This document shows, piece by piece, positions 36,785 to 49,327 of a stretch of 64,000 nucleotides of DNA. Within the stretch, counting starts at the first letter, position 1, and the number at the start of each line of letters is the position of its first letter. Origin of the DNA: Costus lasius (Eukaryota > Streptophyta > Magnoliopsida > Zingiberales > Costaceae). The position numbers and the translations under genes are program-made. Under the pieces are notes generated by a model. The model did no database searches, had not been told where the DNA came from, and saw only the letters and a list, made by a program, of their open reading frames with translations. The stretch lies in assembly GCA_027563935.2 (NCBI GenBank), contig JANVAS020000203.1, positions 3,100,001 through 3,164,000 on the forward strand. The letters are read 5' to 3'.

Positions 36785-39371
36785 GGGGCTTCTGCTCTCA
36801 TTGATGGGATTCGAACCCTTGAACATCTTCACCCCTTGAAGCGCCGCCAGGAAGGAGAAATAGCACTCGAACTAGTTGCCAGAGCTCTAGCGGCGCCGCC
36901 TCGTGTTCCAACCATCCAGCGCCTCCATCGACGGCGATCTCTGTGTTCTGGGCTACGATACATCGTCGTAGCAAGGTATGTAGGCTTCTGTGAAGTTTTA
37001 GTGAAGTTCCGTTTGGGTTTGGATATGTTTTGTGTATCGACGGCGGCGGCGCCACCGTCGACACCTTCTGTCGCTTCAGATGCTTCGACCGTGGGTCAAA
37101 AACTCGCCGAAACTGGTCGTAGAACCTTGCCTCATCGTCCGGAGTCTACTGGCGAAGTTTGGCAGCAATCCGATCTTCAACGCGCCCTCGGGAGCTCGCC
37201 GGCGCAAGCAGCGGACGCAAGTCCGGCGGCCTTGCGCGGCGGCGTTTGGGCGGCGCGGGCGAGCTACGGTTCGGTCCAAAATTAGGGTTTGGGTGGCGGT
37301 TTATTTATAAATAAACCGTTCGCTGAGTTTTGAAATCAAATTGAACCGGACCGAGCGGTTCAATTCCAGTTTGGGTCAGTACTTGAATTCTGACCGGTTC
37401 GACCATGATTCGGTCGAATCCGGGCCGGTTCAGGTAGCCGTTGGAAAGATAATGAAATTGCCTATCCAATGGTAGCATGTGTGGTCTTAGATGAAGTTTA
37501 TATTTTGTGTAATTTAAGTTAGAAGTCTCGGTTTAACTTGGTTCAGAGTGAATTTGATCGGTTCAGTGCAATTCTGTCAGGTTCAGTGGGTTTTAGGTTC
37601 GGTTCATATCATCTGAGACTGATTCTCTAGGTTTAGGGTTATGTTCTACCTGTTGGTAGTTTTGGTTTTCAAATTAGAATGTTTAATGATAGAGTTCATG
37701 TACAAATTCATGTTACAGAGTGGTTGATCCAATAATCGGCTTGCATTGTTTGATATACAAATTTGTTGACTTTTCAAAAGGATTCAGAATAACAGCGATT
37801 GAGGTAGGAATCTTACCCTACTCCTTTGTTACAGTGTCAAGAATTATAGAATTTGCTGCTTAATCCTTTTGTTTGATATATGATGCATATGATAGAATTG
37901 ATTGACACTGATATCTGATTGCTTCATCTGCTTGATTTGTTTCTGAATTCTTATTGACCTCAATTATCTTGTTTATTTGGTCATATTCTGCTTCTGTATA
38001 AATGGTTAACAAACCTGTTTTGAGATATCTGATATATTGGCTTATGAGCCTGGTTGAACAATTGTGTATCTATGATATTGACACATAAGTATGTGAAACC
38101 GTTATAAATCTGAGATGATAAAGTCGTGATATATTTTGACCACTGACCTGGATGATTTATTCTCTAGTGGCCTGTTTATCTGAGTTATAGTTCCGACGCG
38201 CATCAGACTATCTGAGATGCCGGTACGGCACCGCTAGTTGTCTTGAGGACAACAATACTACGGATGTCAGTGTTGGACGCAACACTCCGGGCTGTTTAGG
38301 ACAGTCGTTCCATTGCATGAGCAACAGTGAAAACACTCTGAAAATGAGTGCAGCTCTTAATTGAGATCTGTTGGCCAGCTTGATGATTTGCACGACATTC
38401 TTATATTATTTGTATATTGTTGTTTCAGTCATTGAATTATCTTGTTAATTGATTCCCTCACCATGTTTGTTGATTCCTACTTAGCATTTCTGCCAACTCC
38501 CTTTGTTTCTCTTCCAGGTACAGAGTTAGCTTTTGGGAGGGATAGAGTAGATAGCAGATACCAGCCCGAGTTGAGATAGTTGCCTTTTTGTATTTTATTC
38601 AGTTGATAATTTGGATAGTTGTATTCAGATATTATGTTATAAAACTGTAGATGTTAAGATTGGATTGTTTATTAAATAAATGATATTGGATTATTGTAGT
38701 TCTCTGGTTCCTATCAATATTGTTACTCCCTGGGGAACCCTAAGCTAGAAATAGCCGGCTTCCGCCGGGGCGTGACAATGGTACTCGACCGGGGACAATC
38801 TTCGAGACTAAATAAAATCTATATCTATGGACATATTTATGCAAGTGTACATATGATGCAGATATACTGCATGCATAACAACGACAATGCTAAGATATGC
38901 AAAATATCACATATGAATGTAATACACATATCAGGCTATCTACATGTCTTTGGGCATAAAACATTGACATGGTCGTGATGCTAATCACGACCATGATTTT
39001 AAAAATAATTTAAAAAATCACAAAAATAAAAGATCATAGAAAAAGCAAAAAATCTAAAGAAAATTTTAATTTTGGGTTTTAAATAAGTTTAGAAAGTTAA
39101 GAGAATCAATTTTCTAATCTTGGGCCATGATTGTAATCACCGCCCATGATTATAAATCAAAACCCTAAATTTTCAAAATTAGAAATAATAAAATAATAGA
39201 AATATAATCTATGCTAAGGGTGAGAAGTAGTTTCTAGTCTCACACTCCCACGATTTTTTTTTATTGATGTTAATTTATACAAAGTCCTCGCCAACGATGC
39301 TAAAAACTTGGCATGCTATTTGCAACGATGGTGCCAAAAAGTTGACAAGCTTGATATCGGCGCCATAGACT

Positions 39372-40145
39372 TGAATAGCTCTTCGCAAGTGCACAAATAT
39401 GTCAAAGTAATAAAAATATAGTCATGTTTGTGTAGTCTAGGCTAATCAACCTATATGAAGGAGTGTATTAAGAGTGATACAAAGAGAATCAATTATTAGG
39501 GAAGTTCAACTATGGGATTTCACCACAATAATTTTTCTTAAGTAATATCATATTAACAAGAGTTAAATTATTTAAAGTTGTTAAAAGGAAATCTACTCTA
39601 AATTTTAGAATGCTCTTTTTAGTAGCGCATCCTAATGCTTAATTAGTTCAATATTGTCTGTCACTTTGATTATCAATCCTAATTAAATTTATTAAGCATA
39701 GTTGTAGATTATTGTATCCCTAATATAACCTAGCTACTTTTATATTCTAGCAATTATATGTTTAATTATAGGGTTCCAAAACTAGAAGTCATCTTTACAG
39801 TCCTTATTGTTGTTTCCATAGTAATTTAATTAAAAACTCTAAATTATTACATATAAATTAAGTTCCACTAATTAAAGTATATAATCTACTCCTTATAGGT
39901 TTAATTAATGAGTAGTAGGGTTATGAGTCACCTTTCAATTCTTCTCCAACCCCCATAACATGCAATAATTTAGATTCAATTAATTAAAAACATCAATAAT
40001 CATCTACAATTAGCTTTAACAAACCTAAATAAATAACAATCATGCTAGATATGAATTACAAAAAAAAATAATTTAAGGGTTACTCCCCATAACCCAAAAA
40101 TAAGTTTAAGCTACACTTATAGTCTTAAAAACCATCTTAAACTCC
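39372..40145 (-). repeat. Truncated LTR of Athila-like family B (second copy)
   Basis: It starts TGAATAGCTCTTCGC after a primer-site-like sequence and matches 27299-28110. The stretch AATTTTTCTTAAGTAATATCA and its downstream neighbours are nearly identical in both. Similarity stops near 40145, so the other end is lost or replaced. Confidence 0.7.
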
Positions 40146-41169
40146 AGATTATGGCCATGAAAATTTTTACACCCTGCCCATGTAAATTTTGGATGCCCCG
40201 CTTGATTCTGGTTGAGAAGATTATGGTGATGAAAATTTCACACCCCACCCATAATTTCAAATTATGACCATGACAGAACTTACTACTCTCCTATGAAAAT
40301 TTCAAACATCTCGCGTGATCCTGGTCGAGAAGACTATAACCATGACAAAAATTATGGCATGCCCATAATGTCTTCAGAAGCACCAGAACAGCCTGTTTCG
40401 AAGGTACATGATGATTGCAGCACCAAATTCAAACTTCAGATAGGTACATAGGAGTGTTTAGCGCTATATCGACTCAATCAGAGCCCCTTTACCCCATGAG
40501 CTTGAACTGCAGATCCAAAATGAGTCCAAGTCGGAGCAGCATCACAAACCGGCTCACAAATATGTCGCATAAACTAGTCAACACCAAGATGAATCAACCA
40601 CAAACAAGTCACTTATGCTGCTTTGTAGCTACCACTCTAAGATGGCATAACCAGCCCAACAAGGTTCAAGGCCTAGCTGAAGGTCTACATAGGCTAGGTT
40701 CAAGGCCTAGTTTTCTTTTTTATAAAAGAGTGGCTAAGAAAAGTTAGAATTTAGTTTGTAAGTAGAATAGAACTTACTTATGGAAATAAAGAATGTAGTC
40801 GGAAGCACGAAGTTTCTTGGAGGTCCTCTTTTGTAACCACAAGCGCCTTTCGGAGTGTATTGTATTCACCCATTTTTATTAAATAATTATTTTATAAATT
40901 ATTCTTTTTTAACTTTTTAATATGCCGCTTCTTTTGTTTTTAAATGTAGATTTTTTTTACTACTGCGAAAAATTGCTGAACGGTGCAAACTACTATTACT
41001 AGTAAAACGGCAACTTTACATTTTCAGTAGTGGTGGTCCACTTGCCCGAGTTGGACTTTAAAAAAAAAAAAAAATTGGACTTTTTTTATTTCCTTTTTTG
41101 CATCCCGATCCGTTCCACCGCCGTTCCATGCTCCCCATTCACCGTCTTTCTGCATCCCTTTCTTCGCCC
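40146..41169. other. Upstream region of the host gene, no feature recognised
   Basis: The first 250 bases hold repeated motifs such as ATGAAAATTTCACACCCC and TATGGCCATGA, possibly decayed family B LTR. A 110-codon ORF at 40415-40747 has no resemblance I recognise. The last 200 bases before the host ATG include oligo-A and oligo-T tracts and a C-rich stretch; the promoter must be here, but no clear TATA box stands out. Confidence 0.5.
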
Positions 41170-41752
41170 ATGGAAACGAAGACGCTGCTCCCGGCGCCGC
41201 CCCACCGCAAGTTCTTGGTGCCATTGCTTGCTTGCTTCCTTCTCCTTTCCTCTCTCTTACTCTCCAACTCATTCTTCCCCTCCTCTCTGTCCCGTCACGC
41301 CTTCCTCCTCCTCCCCTTCTCCCGCCGGATCTCCTCCCCCAACCCCGACGCCAGCCTCTTCGTCGAGGCCAAGCTCCATATTCGCCCACCGCCTGTCACT
41401 TCCGCCGTTCCTCGCCTTGCGTACCTCATCTCCGGCTCCTCCGGTGACGGTCCGAACCTCCTCCGCACTCTTCGCGCGCTCTACCACCCCATCAATAGTT
41501 ACATTGTCCACCTCGATCTTGAGGCGACTGCATTGGAGCGTCTCGAGTTTGCCATCGCCATCCAAAGCGACCCTGTCTTCAGCCGCTTCGGCAACGTCAG
41601 GGTGGTCACCCGGGCCAACCTGGTCACCTACCGCGGACCTACCATGGTGGCCAATACGTTGCACGCTGCAGCCATTCTCCTCAGGGAGGGTGGGGAATGG
41701 GATTGGTTCATCAACCTCAGTGCCTCAGATTATCCCCTCGTCACGCAGGACG
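41170..41752 (+). CDS. GT14 beta-glucuronosyltransferase (GlcAT14-like), exon 1
   Basis: The family transfers glucuronic acid to arabinogalactan side chains in the Golgi (established for Arabidopsis GlcAT14 proteins). The chosen ATG gives METKTLLPAPPHRKF, followed by a hydrophobic segment (about residues 14-36) as expected for a type II Golgi membrane anchor; an in-frame ATG at 41098 would add 24 residues. The catalytic fold starts at about residue 80 with RLAYLISGS, then LRTLRALYHP, YIVHLD, RANLVTYRGPTMVA and WDWFINLSASDYPL. The exon ends QD plus one base at a GT donor (G|GTCAGAT). Exons 2 and 3 continue the frame exactly. GC-rich 5' coding sequence contrasts with the AT-rich surroundings. 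Antisense and overlapping ORFs here are shadows. Confidence 0.92.
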
Positions 41753-42630
41753 GTCAGATCTCAATCTTTAGTCTATTTTCTCCCTTTTACTTTAATAGAT
41801 GGGTTGGTAAATGTCATTTTGTGCATGTCGTTGTTCAGGAATTACCTTCGAGTTGATTGGGAAGTACTAGTCTAGAGATATGCTATATACCTTTCTAGTT
41901 TTGAGATTGGATTGTTCAGCGCTGTATCTTCGACCTGATTTAATTAGTTTCGCAATTGTAATTCATACAGTAATAGAAAAAGTGTACAATCCCAGCTTTT
42001 CTGTTTTACTATGCTCAAAGTTAGTAAACGCCGCAAGCGAATCTTATTCTTGATAGCTATATGGATATGGACATATCCTTATCACTGTGAAGTGAAATTT
42101 CTAAACTAGTTTTTCCTCCTAACTTTCTGGTTATAGTTTTTCCACACTATTTTGATTGAGTTGCTTAAATTATGGTAAATTAAAAAGCTGAGTTAGTAAG
42201 GATGCTACAAATTCAGAACTTTAAACTATGCAGGACTGGACGCATTGATAGTTAATATGGATAAGAGGTTCTCAAAAGTAATATTTTTTTTAACATCTAT
42301 CATTTACCATTCAGATTTGAGTAGAGATTAATTGTTTATGGATGCAAATATTTAGATGATTGGGTAGGAAAGACAACATAAATATGCGTAAATTTGTTAT
42401 GGACAAGAACTTAACCCAGGACCACCCTCCAATTTGGAGGGTCTATTCGTGCCGAACCGGTTTAGGTTCAGCAAAGTAGGCCCGGTTCAGGGCTGGGGAG
42501 GTTGAAGGGGTTTTTTTATCTTGTTTTTTTGGCTTGTAATGGGGCTTAGGGCCTCGCTGACATGATCTGGTGGAGGAGAACTCTTAACATTTGGTCTGAC
42601 TTGTCGGATTTGTGGGGAGAGTGATGGGCA

Positions 42631-42939
42631 TGTTAGCAACGGAACATGGCGGCAGCACTTTGCTAGAAGGAGAGAAATATTAAGAACATCAAAGCATAAG
42701 AGGAATCATAAAATATTATTGCACATATGAAATAGAGAATTACAAAGCATATTTAAAGAAAAATAAACCTAATCTATTTAGCTGACTTATCTAATATATA
42801 TTTAAAGAAAAATAAACCTAATCTATTTAGCTAACTTATCTTACTAATATGGACTAATCAACCTATATGGTAGCTAATAATCTAATATGGTAAACTCTAA
42901 TTAATATGGTAACACAAGTCGTGCTTACCAATTTCAACA
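42631..42939 (-). repeat. 3' LTR of the truncated Copia element
   Basis: The LTR begins on the minus strand with TGTTGAAATTGG directly after the polypurine tract. The other end is placed at TGTTAGCAACGG on the plus strand (42631) as the most likely TG terminus; this end is less certain. A 48-base direct duplication (TTTAAAGAAAAATAAACCTA) occurs at about 42750 and 42799. Confidence 0.6.
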
Positions 42940-45321
42940 CACCCCCATAAACACGACATTTACAAACTCCCAGCATGTCTCTCAATTCTACAAAATTGTT
43001 AATCTTTAGAGCTTTGGTAAAAATATCAGCAACTTGATCCTGGGTCTTCACATAATTCAACTCCACTAGCTTGTTTGCAAGACATTCTCGAACATAATGA
43101 AATCTCATGTCTATATGCTTGCTTCGTTTATGAAATAGAGGATTCTTTGCTAGAGCGATTGCAGACTTATTGTATATGTTGATTTGAGTTGGTTTCTTTT
43201 CCTCAGCATGTAGATCTTCCATCAGACGTCTCAACCAAATTGCTTGAGTCACACAAGAATTTAGAACAACGTATTCTGCTTCACAGGTTGATAAGGCTAC
43301 AATTGGTTGTTTCTTCAAACTCCATATAAATGCTGTGTTACCCAAGTAGAACACAAAATCTGTTGTGCTCTTTCGATCATCTATATCATCAGCCCAATCA
43401 CTATCACAATATCTAGTAAGATGGAATTCATTGGAAATAGTGTAATACAGTCCATAGTCAAGAGTGCCTTTTATATACCGAAGAATCCTTTTTGCTGTAT
43501 TCAAATGTACTGAAGTAGGGGTTTCCATATAGCGACTTACAAGTCCCACACCAAAAAGAATGTCTTGTCTAGTACAGGTTAAATATCTCAAACTTCCAAC
43601 TAAACTCTTGAACAAAGTTGGATCCACTTTCTCATTGTCATCAGCTTGGATAATTTTACGTTACACTCGACTGGAGTACTGACCGAATTGCAGTTATTCA
43701 ATTTGAATTTTTTCAGAACTTCTCTTGCGTAATTCTCTTGTGAGATGAAAATCCCTTCACTTGTTTATTTCACTTCCATACCAAGATAATAAGACATTAG
43801 CCCTAAATCAGTCATCTCAAATTCAAGATTCATTTTCTTTTTGAAATCTTCAAACATTTATGAATTGTTGCCTGTAAATATTAAGTCATCCACATATAGG
43901 CATACTATCATGATTTCATCCTCATTGGCCTTCAAATATAAAGAATGTTCATAAGGACATTTCTTAAAATCATTTTTTTGAAACTAACTATCGATTATGC
44001 AGTTCCAAGATTTAGGTGCTTGCTTTAAACCGTACAGAGCCTTTGAGAGTCTAAGGACCTTGTCTTCATGTCCTTTTGCCACATATCCTGGAGGTTGTTC
44101 AAGGTAAACCTCCTCGTCTAAGTAGCCATTTAGAAAAGCAGACTTTACATTCATTTGATAGATTTTCCATTTTTGTTGGGCTGCCATAGAGATAATTAAT
44201 TTGATAGTTTCTAAGCGAGCAACTGGAGCAAATACTTCATCATAGTCAATGCCTTTGTAGCTTATAACCCTTAGCAATAAGTCTAGCTTTATACCTCTCC
44301 ATTTCTCCTTTAGAATTCTTCTTGGCTTTGTAAACCCATTTGACTCCAATTGTATTATGCCCTTTTGGAAGATTCACTAACTTCCAAGTCTGATTCTTTT
44401 TAATGGTCTGTATCTCCTCATCCATGGTCTTCTTCCATCTCTTGTCTTTGGATACTTCAATATGGTTAATAGGCTCTATATCTCCAAATAAACAAATATA
44501 TGTTACATCATCAATTCTCACTGTCTCATCATATATGTCAGCTAGACTTCTTGTGCGAGGATGTTGTCTACTTGTACTTGCTTTTGATAAGCTAGGCTCA
44601 TTGCGCAGTGGTGATGATGGCGGAGTACTTGTTTCAGGTGTATATTCCTTTTCTTCTTCACCAGTAGAGAGGGGAAAATCATGATCATTAGTCTCTACAT
44701 GCCAATCCTAATTTATTTTTTCATCAAAATCATAACATCTCTGCTCACAAAAATCTTCTTTGTAGTGGGATTATAGAGTTTATACCCTTTTGTCCTTGAA
44801 TCATAGCCAATAAATATACAATTCCTGTTTTTATCATCTAACTTTGTACGATTGTTGTCAAGGATGTGTATATAAGCTATACTGCCAAAAACTTTGAGAT
44901 GTGAGACTGAAGGTTTTCTTCCACACCATGCTTCAAAGGGAGTTTTACGATTCACAGATTTAGTTTCACAATGATTTTGAATGTACACTGCACAATCCAC
45001 TGCTAGTACCCAAAATTCTTTAGGCATCTGTTTTGTCTTTACCATACTTCTTGCCATATTCATGATTGAACGATTCTTTCTTTCAGCTACTCCATTCTGC
45101 TGAGGTGATCCTAGAGCAGTTAAAAATCTTCGAATTCCTAATGTTCTACAATAGTCTTCAAATTCTCTTGAGGTACATTCTCCCTCTCTTTTTGATCTTA
45201 TAGCTTGTATTCTACATCCCTTTTCTTTTCCAACAAGAGCCTTAAAATTTTTAAAAGTTTTGAATACTTCCGATTTCTCCTTTAAGAAGTATACCCAAGT
45301 CATTCTGTTAAAATGAGTCAA
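42863..45321 (-). pseudogene. pol: Copia pol pseudogene, 5' truncated
   Basis: The integrase second half is at 45321-44713 (MTWVYFLKEKSEVF, GSPQQNGVAERKNRS, FIGYDSRTKGYKLYNP); its catalytic region carries SKREGECTS where a DRGGE-like motif is expected. RT is at 44521-43629 in shifting frames (GVKWVYKAK, DYDEVFAPVARLETI, SAFLNGYLDEEVYL), with an intact LYVDD box at 43896-43885. RNase H and the end are at 43627-42863 (STCEAEYV, KHIDMRFHYVREC, ADIFTKAL). The last frame runs past the polypurine tract into the LTR. Frameshifts near 44250 and 43980 and stops near 43650-43830 make it non-functional. Confidence 0.87.
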
Positions 45322-46105
45322 AGTTCAAGTTGGCATACAATGGCCAATACCAACAAAAGGTAAGTTATTCCTTTTGCCTAGGAGAGACCGGATATCAGTA
45401 GGCAATGCTTTAGTTCAGATAAATGAGTCAAAGTCCGATTTGGCATAGAATAGCCAATGCCAACACAAGATAGGGAGCTATTTTTGTTCCTTGGTTTTGT
45501 CACCCAGTGATCCAAATCTATCAAGGAAGCTTTTTCAAGTTATGCGAATAGGTAGAATCAATAACAGAGTATTTAAACTTTCACACTATTTGAAGCCTTA
45601 CAGAAAAAGGAGATGTACAGTGGTGCATTGTTTGAGATCATGAAGACATTACATTGGGGTCTGAGTATATTCTTCAGACTAATAACAACGGCATGGCTAC
45701 TTCCAACCACAAGAAATTATAGTCAAAGCAAGCCCGATTGCATGACTTTCTTGCGTTGGCAGATGAAAATCTCAAAGTACCAGTTGGGAAAACCAATTTT
45801 GTTATCAATGGCTTGAGTTTAAAAGGTCACCTTGTGGATTCACAATCACTAGGCATTTTTAGCCAAGTCTAGTTAATCATTTTTTTTAAGAAAATTGGAG
45901 CATCACTAGCCAAAGATTCATAGGTAGTAGCATGGTTTGAGGTACCAGTCCGAAACTGGCCAGAACCTGCTGTTTGTACCGGTCCGGTGAAGGACCGGTT
46001 GCGGACCAGTATTAGACAAAACCGGCTGGTTTTTGTCCAAACCGACCGAAATCCGTAAAAACTGGATGGTTTTCTCCGAAAACCGGCCGGTTTTTCCAAA
46101 GTTAC

Positions 46106-46270
46106 TGTGCACGGTTACTGTATATTCACGTGTGTACAGTAACTCTTACTATGCACGCGTGAATGCATAGTAATAAGTACTGTATGCATAGTAACTATTA
46201 CTGTATGTATAGTAACTATTACCCGTACACATAGTAACAAGTACTGTAAGCATAGTATTTATTACTGTGT
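46106..46270. repeat. Subterminal repeats of the hAT element
   Basis: Short motifs such as ACAGTAAC, GCATAGTAA and TTACTGTA recur in both orientations over about 165 bases inside the left end. hAT transposases usually bind clustered subterminal motifs, so these are candidate binding sites. Confidence 0.55.
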
Positions 46271-46304
46271 AACTTTTGGATTTATATATATAATATAATA
46301 TATT

Positions 46305-46790
46305 TTATATTATTTAATTAAAAATAATAATAAAGTATTATATTTTCATTCAAATCAATTGAACCACCGACAGTCCGTCGGTGGTTAAGTACTTAGTTTA
46401 TGGGATAAGTAATAACTAATTACACTTAACATATGTTTAATATTTAATTATCTATTAATTAAATAATACTTATTGGGTGCAGTGCACCCGTGAATTTAAA
46501 GCCACTGACAAAGCACGTCGGTGGCTATAAAATATATCATTAAAATATTATTAATTAAAAGTAATAATAAAATATTATATTTTCATTCAAATCAGTTGAA
46601 CCACCGACAGCCCGTCGTTGGTTAAGTACTTAGTTTATGCGTTAATTAATAACTAACTACATTTAACATATTTTTAATATTTAATTATCTATTAATTAAA
46701 TAATACTTATTGGGTGCAGTGCACCCGTGAATTTAAAGCCACCGACAGAGCCCGTCAATGGCTTTTTTGTATATCATTAAAATAATAAAA
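46305..46790. repeat. 237-bp tandem duplication in the hAT 5' region
   Basis: Two copies start near 46305 and 46542, for example GAACCACCGAC at 46361 and 46598 and TGGGTGCAGTGCACCCGTGA in both. Each copy contains short inverted repeats around CCACCGAC / GTCGGTGG and the palindrome GGTGCAGTGCACC. Confidence 0.8.
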
Positions 46791-49327
46791 ATAATATAAT
46801 ATATTTATATTATTTAATTAAAAAATATTAAAAAATTCTAAAATTTTCTTATAAATATCCTTCAAAACTCTAGTTCTTTTTACACCAATCTAGTTTCGGT
46901 CTTTGAAATTTTCTTCAAATCTTCTTCTGTAAGGCTTTCTTCTTTTGCTCTTTTCTAATGGTGCCAAAGAGAGATACTGATCTTGCGTGACAGTATGCTC
47001 GCAAGATGCCAGATAACCGACACCATTAGCACCATTAGCAGTGTATTCACTGTCAAAAAGTTTTCAAGGGGGGAGGTGCTACCCGTGTGAAGCAACATCT
47101 TGCCGGGGGCTATCTTGACGTTTCAAATTGTATGAAAGTGCCGCAAGAGCTTCGATGAGCTATAAAGGCAAATTTAGATTCGTTCAAAATCACTAAGCAG
47201 CGTCATGCCAAAGAACGTGAGGAATATGACCGTCATGCCGCGGGGCCCACCGGCTATGCTCCATACCAAGGTCAGTATAACGATGCTCAAGAACAAATAG
47301 ACTTGGAGGAAATTATGAGTGCTTCTCGAGCTCAATTTATATACGAGGATGATGTACGATCTACCTCTATGCGCTTCGCTGAGAGACCACAGTACGAGGG
47401 CAGATATGGGAGCAGGCTAGAACCACAACCACCATTGGGTCGAACCTCTAGCATGCATGGATCATACACAGCGGGCCCTGCAGCATGACCATCCGGTCGA
47501 TGAGATATTTCGTCTTTTTTTGGATTTGGTAGACGTACTAGGTCCCGCCCCCACTGATATTGATCATAGGGCATTCCCTTCTCAATCAAGTAAGCAGACA
47601 CTCATTGGTGACATATATATAAAGCATAAAAATGTGGATATCGGCCGAGCTATATCCAAATGGTTTCACTTTAATAGGATTCCACCAAATGCAGCATCTA
47701 TACTATCGTACTATGGTGACCAAAATTCAAGATTGTGGGCCAAGAATTAAGCCCCTACCCCATATGAGATTGTTGGAACGTATCTTGACGATGAAGTTGA
47801 TGAATGCAAAACTTGGATCAAAGGTATGAAAACCTCAATAGGAGGATTTTGGGGTCACTTTAATGTGTGATGCTTGGACGGGACCTACGAGGATGAATAT
47901 TATAAATTTTCTTATTTACTGCAATAGAAAAGTAATTTTTCATAAGTCTATTGATGCTTCATCTGAATTTCATAATGCATCATACATTAGTAGTATTATG
48001 CGGAGGGTGAGGAGAAATTGGCCCTCAATATATTGTTCAACTAATTACTGATAATGACAGTAATTTCAAGAGAGCTGCCCAGATGATTAATTTGGATTTT
48101 TCATATATTATTTAGTCACCTTGCGCTGCACACTGTTTAATCTGATGATGAAAGATATTGGAGACTTAGAGAAGGTGAAGAATGCGTTAAAGGGTGCACA
48201 AACTGTCACCAGATTTATCTACAACCATCATTGGGTTCATGCCAAAATGCACGAATTTGTGCAAGGCGAGATACTGCGTCCTTCAGCAACAAGGTTTGCA
48301 ACATACTTTTTGCTTTTAAAATCATTACTTTCGAAGAAAGTAGGACTGTAATCAATGTTTACATCGGGAGAATGGTCTAGTTTTAATTTTGCAATATCAA
48401 GGGATGAAAAATTAGTTGAGAATATAATTCTCAATGGACGCTTCTGGGATAGTTTGACTGATATTTGCACGATGGTTGAGCCTCTTTATGTGATATTACG
48501 GAAAGTAGATAGAGATAAAAAACTAATGATGGGCGAGGTATATCACATGATTGTACAGTGTATGCAACTAATTTCTACTAAATTTGGCACCCGAGGCAAT
48601 AGGTATAATGACATTATAAGACATCGGTGGGAAACACAGTTGCGTCAAGATATTCACGCAGCTGGTAAGTATTATCAAGTTTTTAAATTTTGTATTACAT
48701 TGTGAGGTATATTTTCTTAAAATAATTTCTTTTTTTCGTAGCTTACTATCTTAATCCCTCGTACCAATACCGATACAACTTGGGGAGCGATCAAGATCTA
48801 CTGACCACATTAAGAACTGTAATCTATCGCATAAAGGCGGATACAGAAGTGGTAGCTGCGGCAATAAACGAAAGTCGTATGTATCGTGAAGCTGAAATAA
48901 CTTTCGACGATCCAGTAGTACTAGATCTCAAATATAAAATAGATCCTAGTAAGTTTTTTTTACTGCATTAGGAAAGATTTTTTTTTCAAATATTTTATTT
49001 CTAAATCAAATGTCTAATGTGAATTCTTAAATTTATACGCGACTGAATGGTGGCTACAATTTGGTGCTAGAGCACCAAATTTACGAAAGATAGCAATTCG
49101 CATTTTCTCGCAATGTGTCTTTTCAAGTGGGACGTGAACGTAACTGGTCAACATTCTCCTTGATACATACAAAAATTCGCAATCGTTTGTCCTACTGCCG
49201 TCTTGAAAAAATGGTATACGTCTACTACAATATGCGACTCAGACTACGCATTTTGCAAAAAGAAAATGAAAGAGAGTCAGAAGTAACAGATCCTTTTAAT
49301 GAAGCATTTATTCTAGATGATAATAAC

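Larger units (their letters stand above)
36298..38777 (+). mobile_element. Tekay/Del-like Ty3 solo LTR
   Basis: The insert starts TGTTATAACC and ends GGGGCGTGACA. It is flanked by ATGGT (36293-36297 and 38778-38782), and joining the flanks restores the Angela-type LTR sequence. The GGGGCGTGACA end is familiar from Tekay/Del LTRs, which are also long. A plus-strand TATA box agrees with the orientation. No gag or pol domain lies inside, so it is a solo LTR; the lineage assignment rests on the terminus alone. Confidence 0.83.
34614..38969 (-). mobile_element. Angela-type solo LTR, old, split by another solo LTR
   Basis: It starts TGTTGGGAAACC and ends AAACATTGACA. Flanking pentamers are TGGCT on the left and TGGTC on the right, an imperfect target duplication. 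The reverse complement follows the Angela-like LTR pattern but with many changes, including the ACTGGGGACAAT region, which resumes at 38790 after the nested insertion. Excluding the insertion and its extra target copy it would be about 1870 bases. It interrupts family B sequence, which continues at 38970. Confidence 0.83.
29051..39371 (-). mobile_element. Internal region of family B, copy 2, with nested insertions
   Basis: Own sequence is found at 29051-29638, 31541-32540, 33074-34613 and 38970-39371; the rest is later insertions. The left part is AT-rich 3' noncoding sequence with no ORF. The part around 32300-34600 repeats copy 1. A segment of about 350 bases (33520-33880) is duplicated at 34205-34555. 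The right end carries TGGCGCCGATATC on the minus strand, a primer-site-like sequence before the LTR at 39372. Pol is absent. Confidence 0.65.
42631..45321 (-). mobile_element. Truncated Ty1/Copia retrotransposon
   Basis: Minus-strand order is integrase, RT, RNase H, polypurine tract (ATGGGGGTG complement near 42940-42948) and 3' LTR. Everything upstream of mid-integrase, including gag, protease and the 5' LTR, is missing; the break is near 45311. It lies in the host intron in antisense orientation. No target duplication can be defined because one end is truncated. Confidence 0.85.

Noticed and set aside
41024..41875. Frames of 281, 131 and 121 codons overlapping exon 1
   Set aside because: They are shadows of the GT14 exon. 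Only the frame starting at 41170 has conserved motifs and continues into exons 2 and 3.
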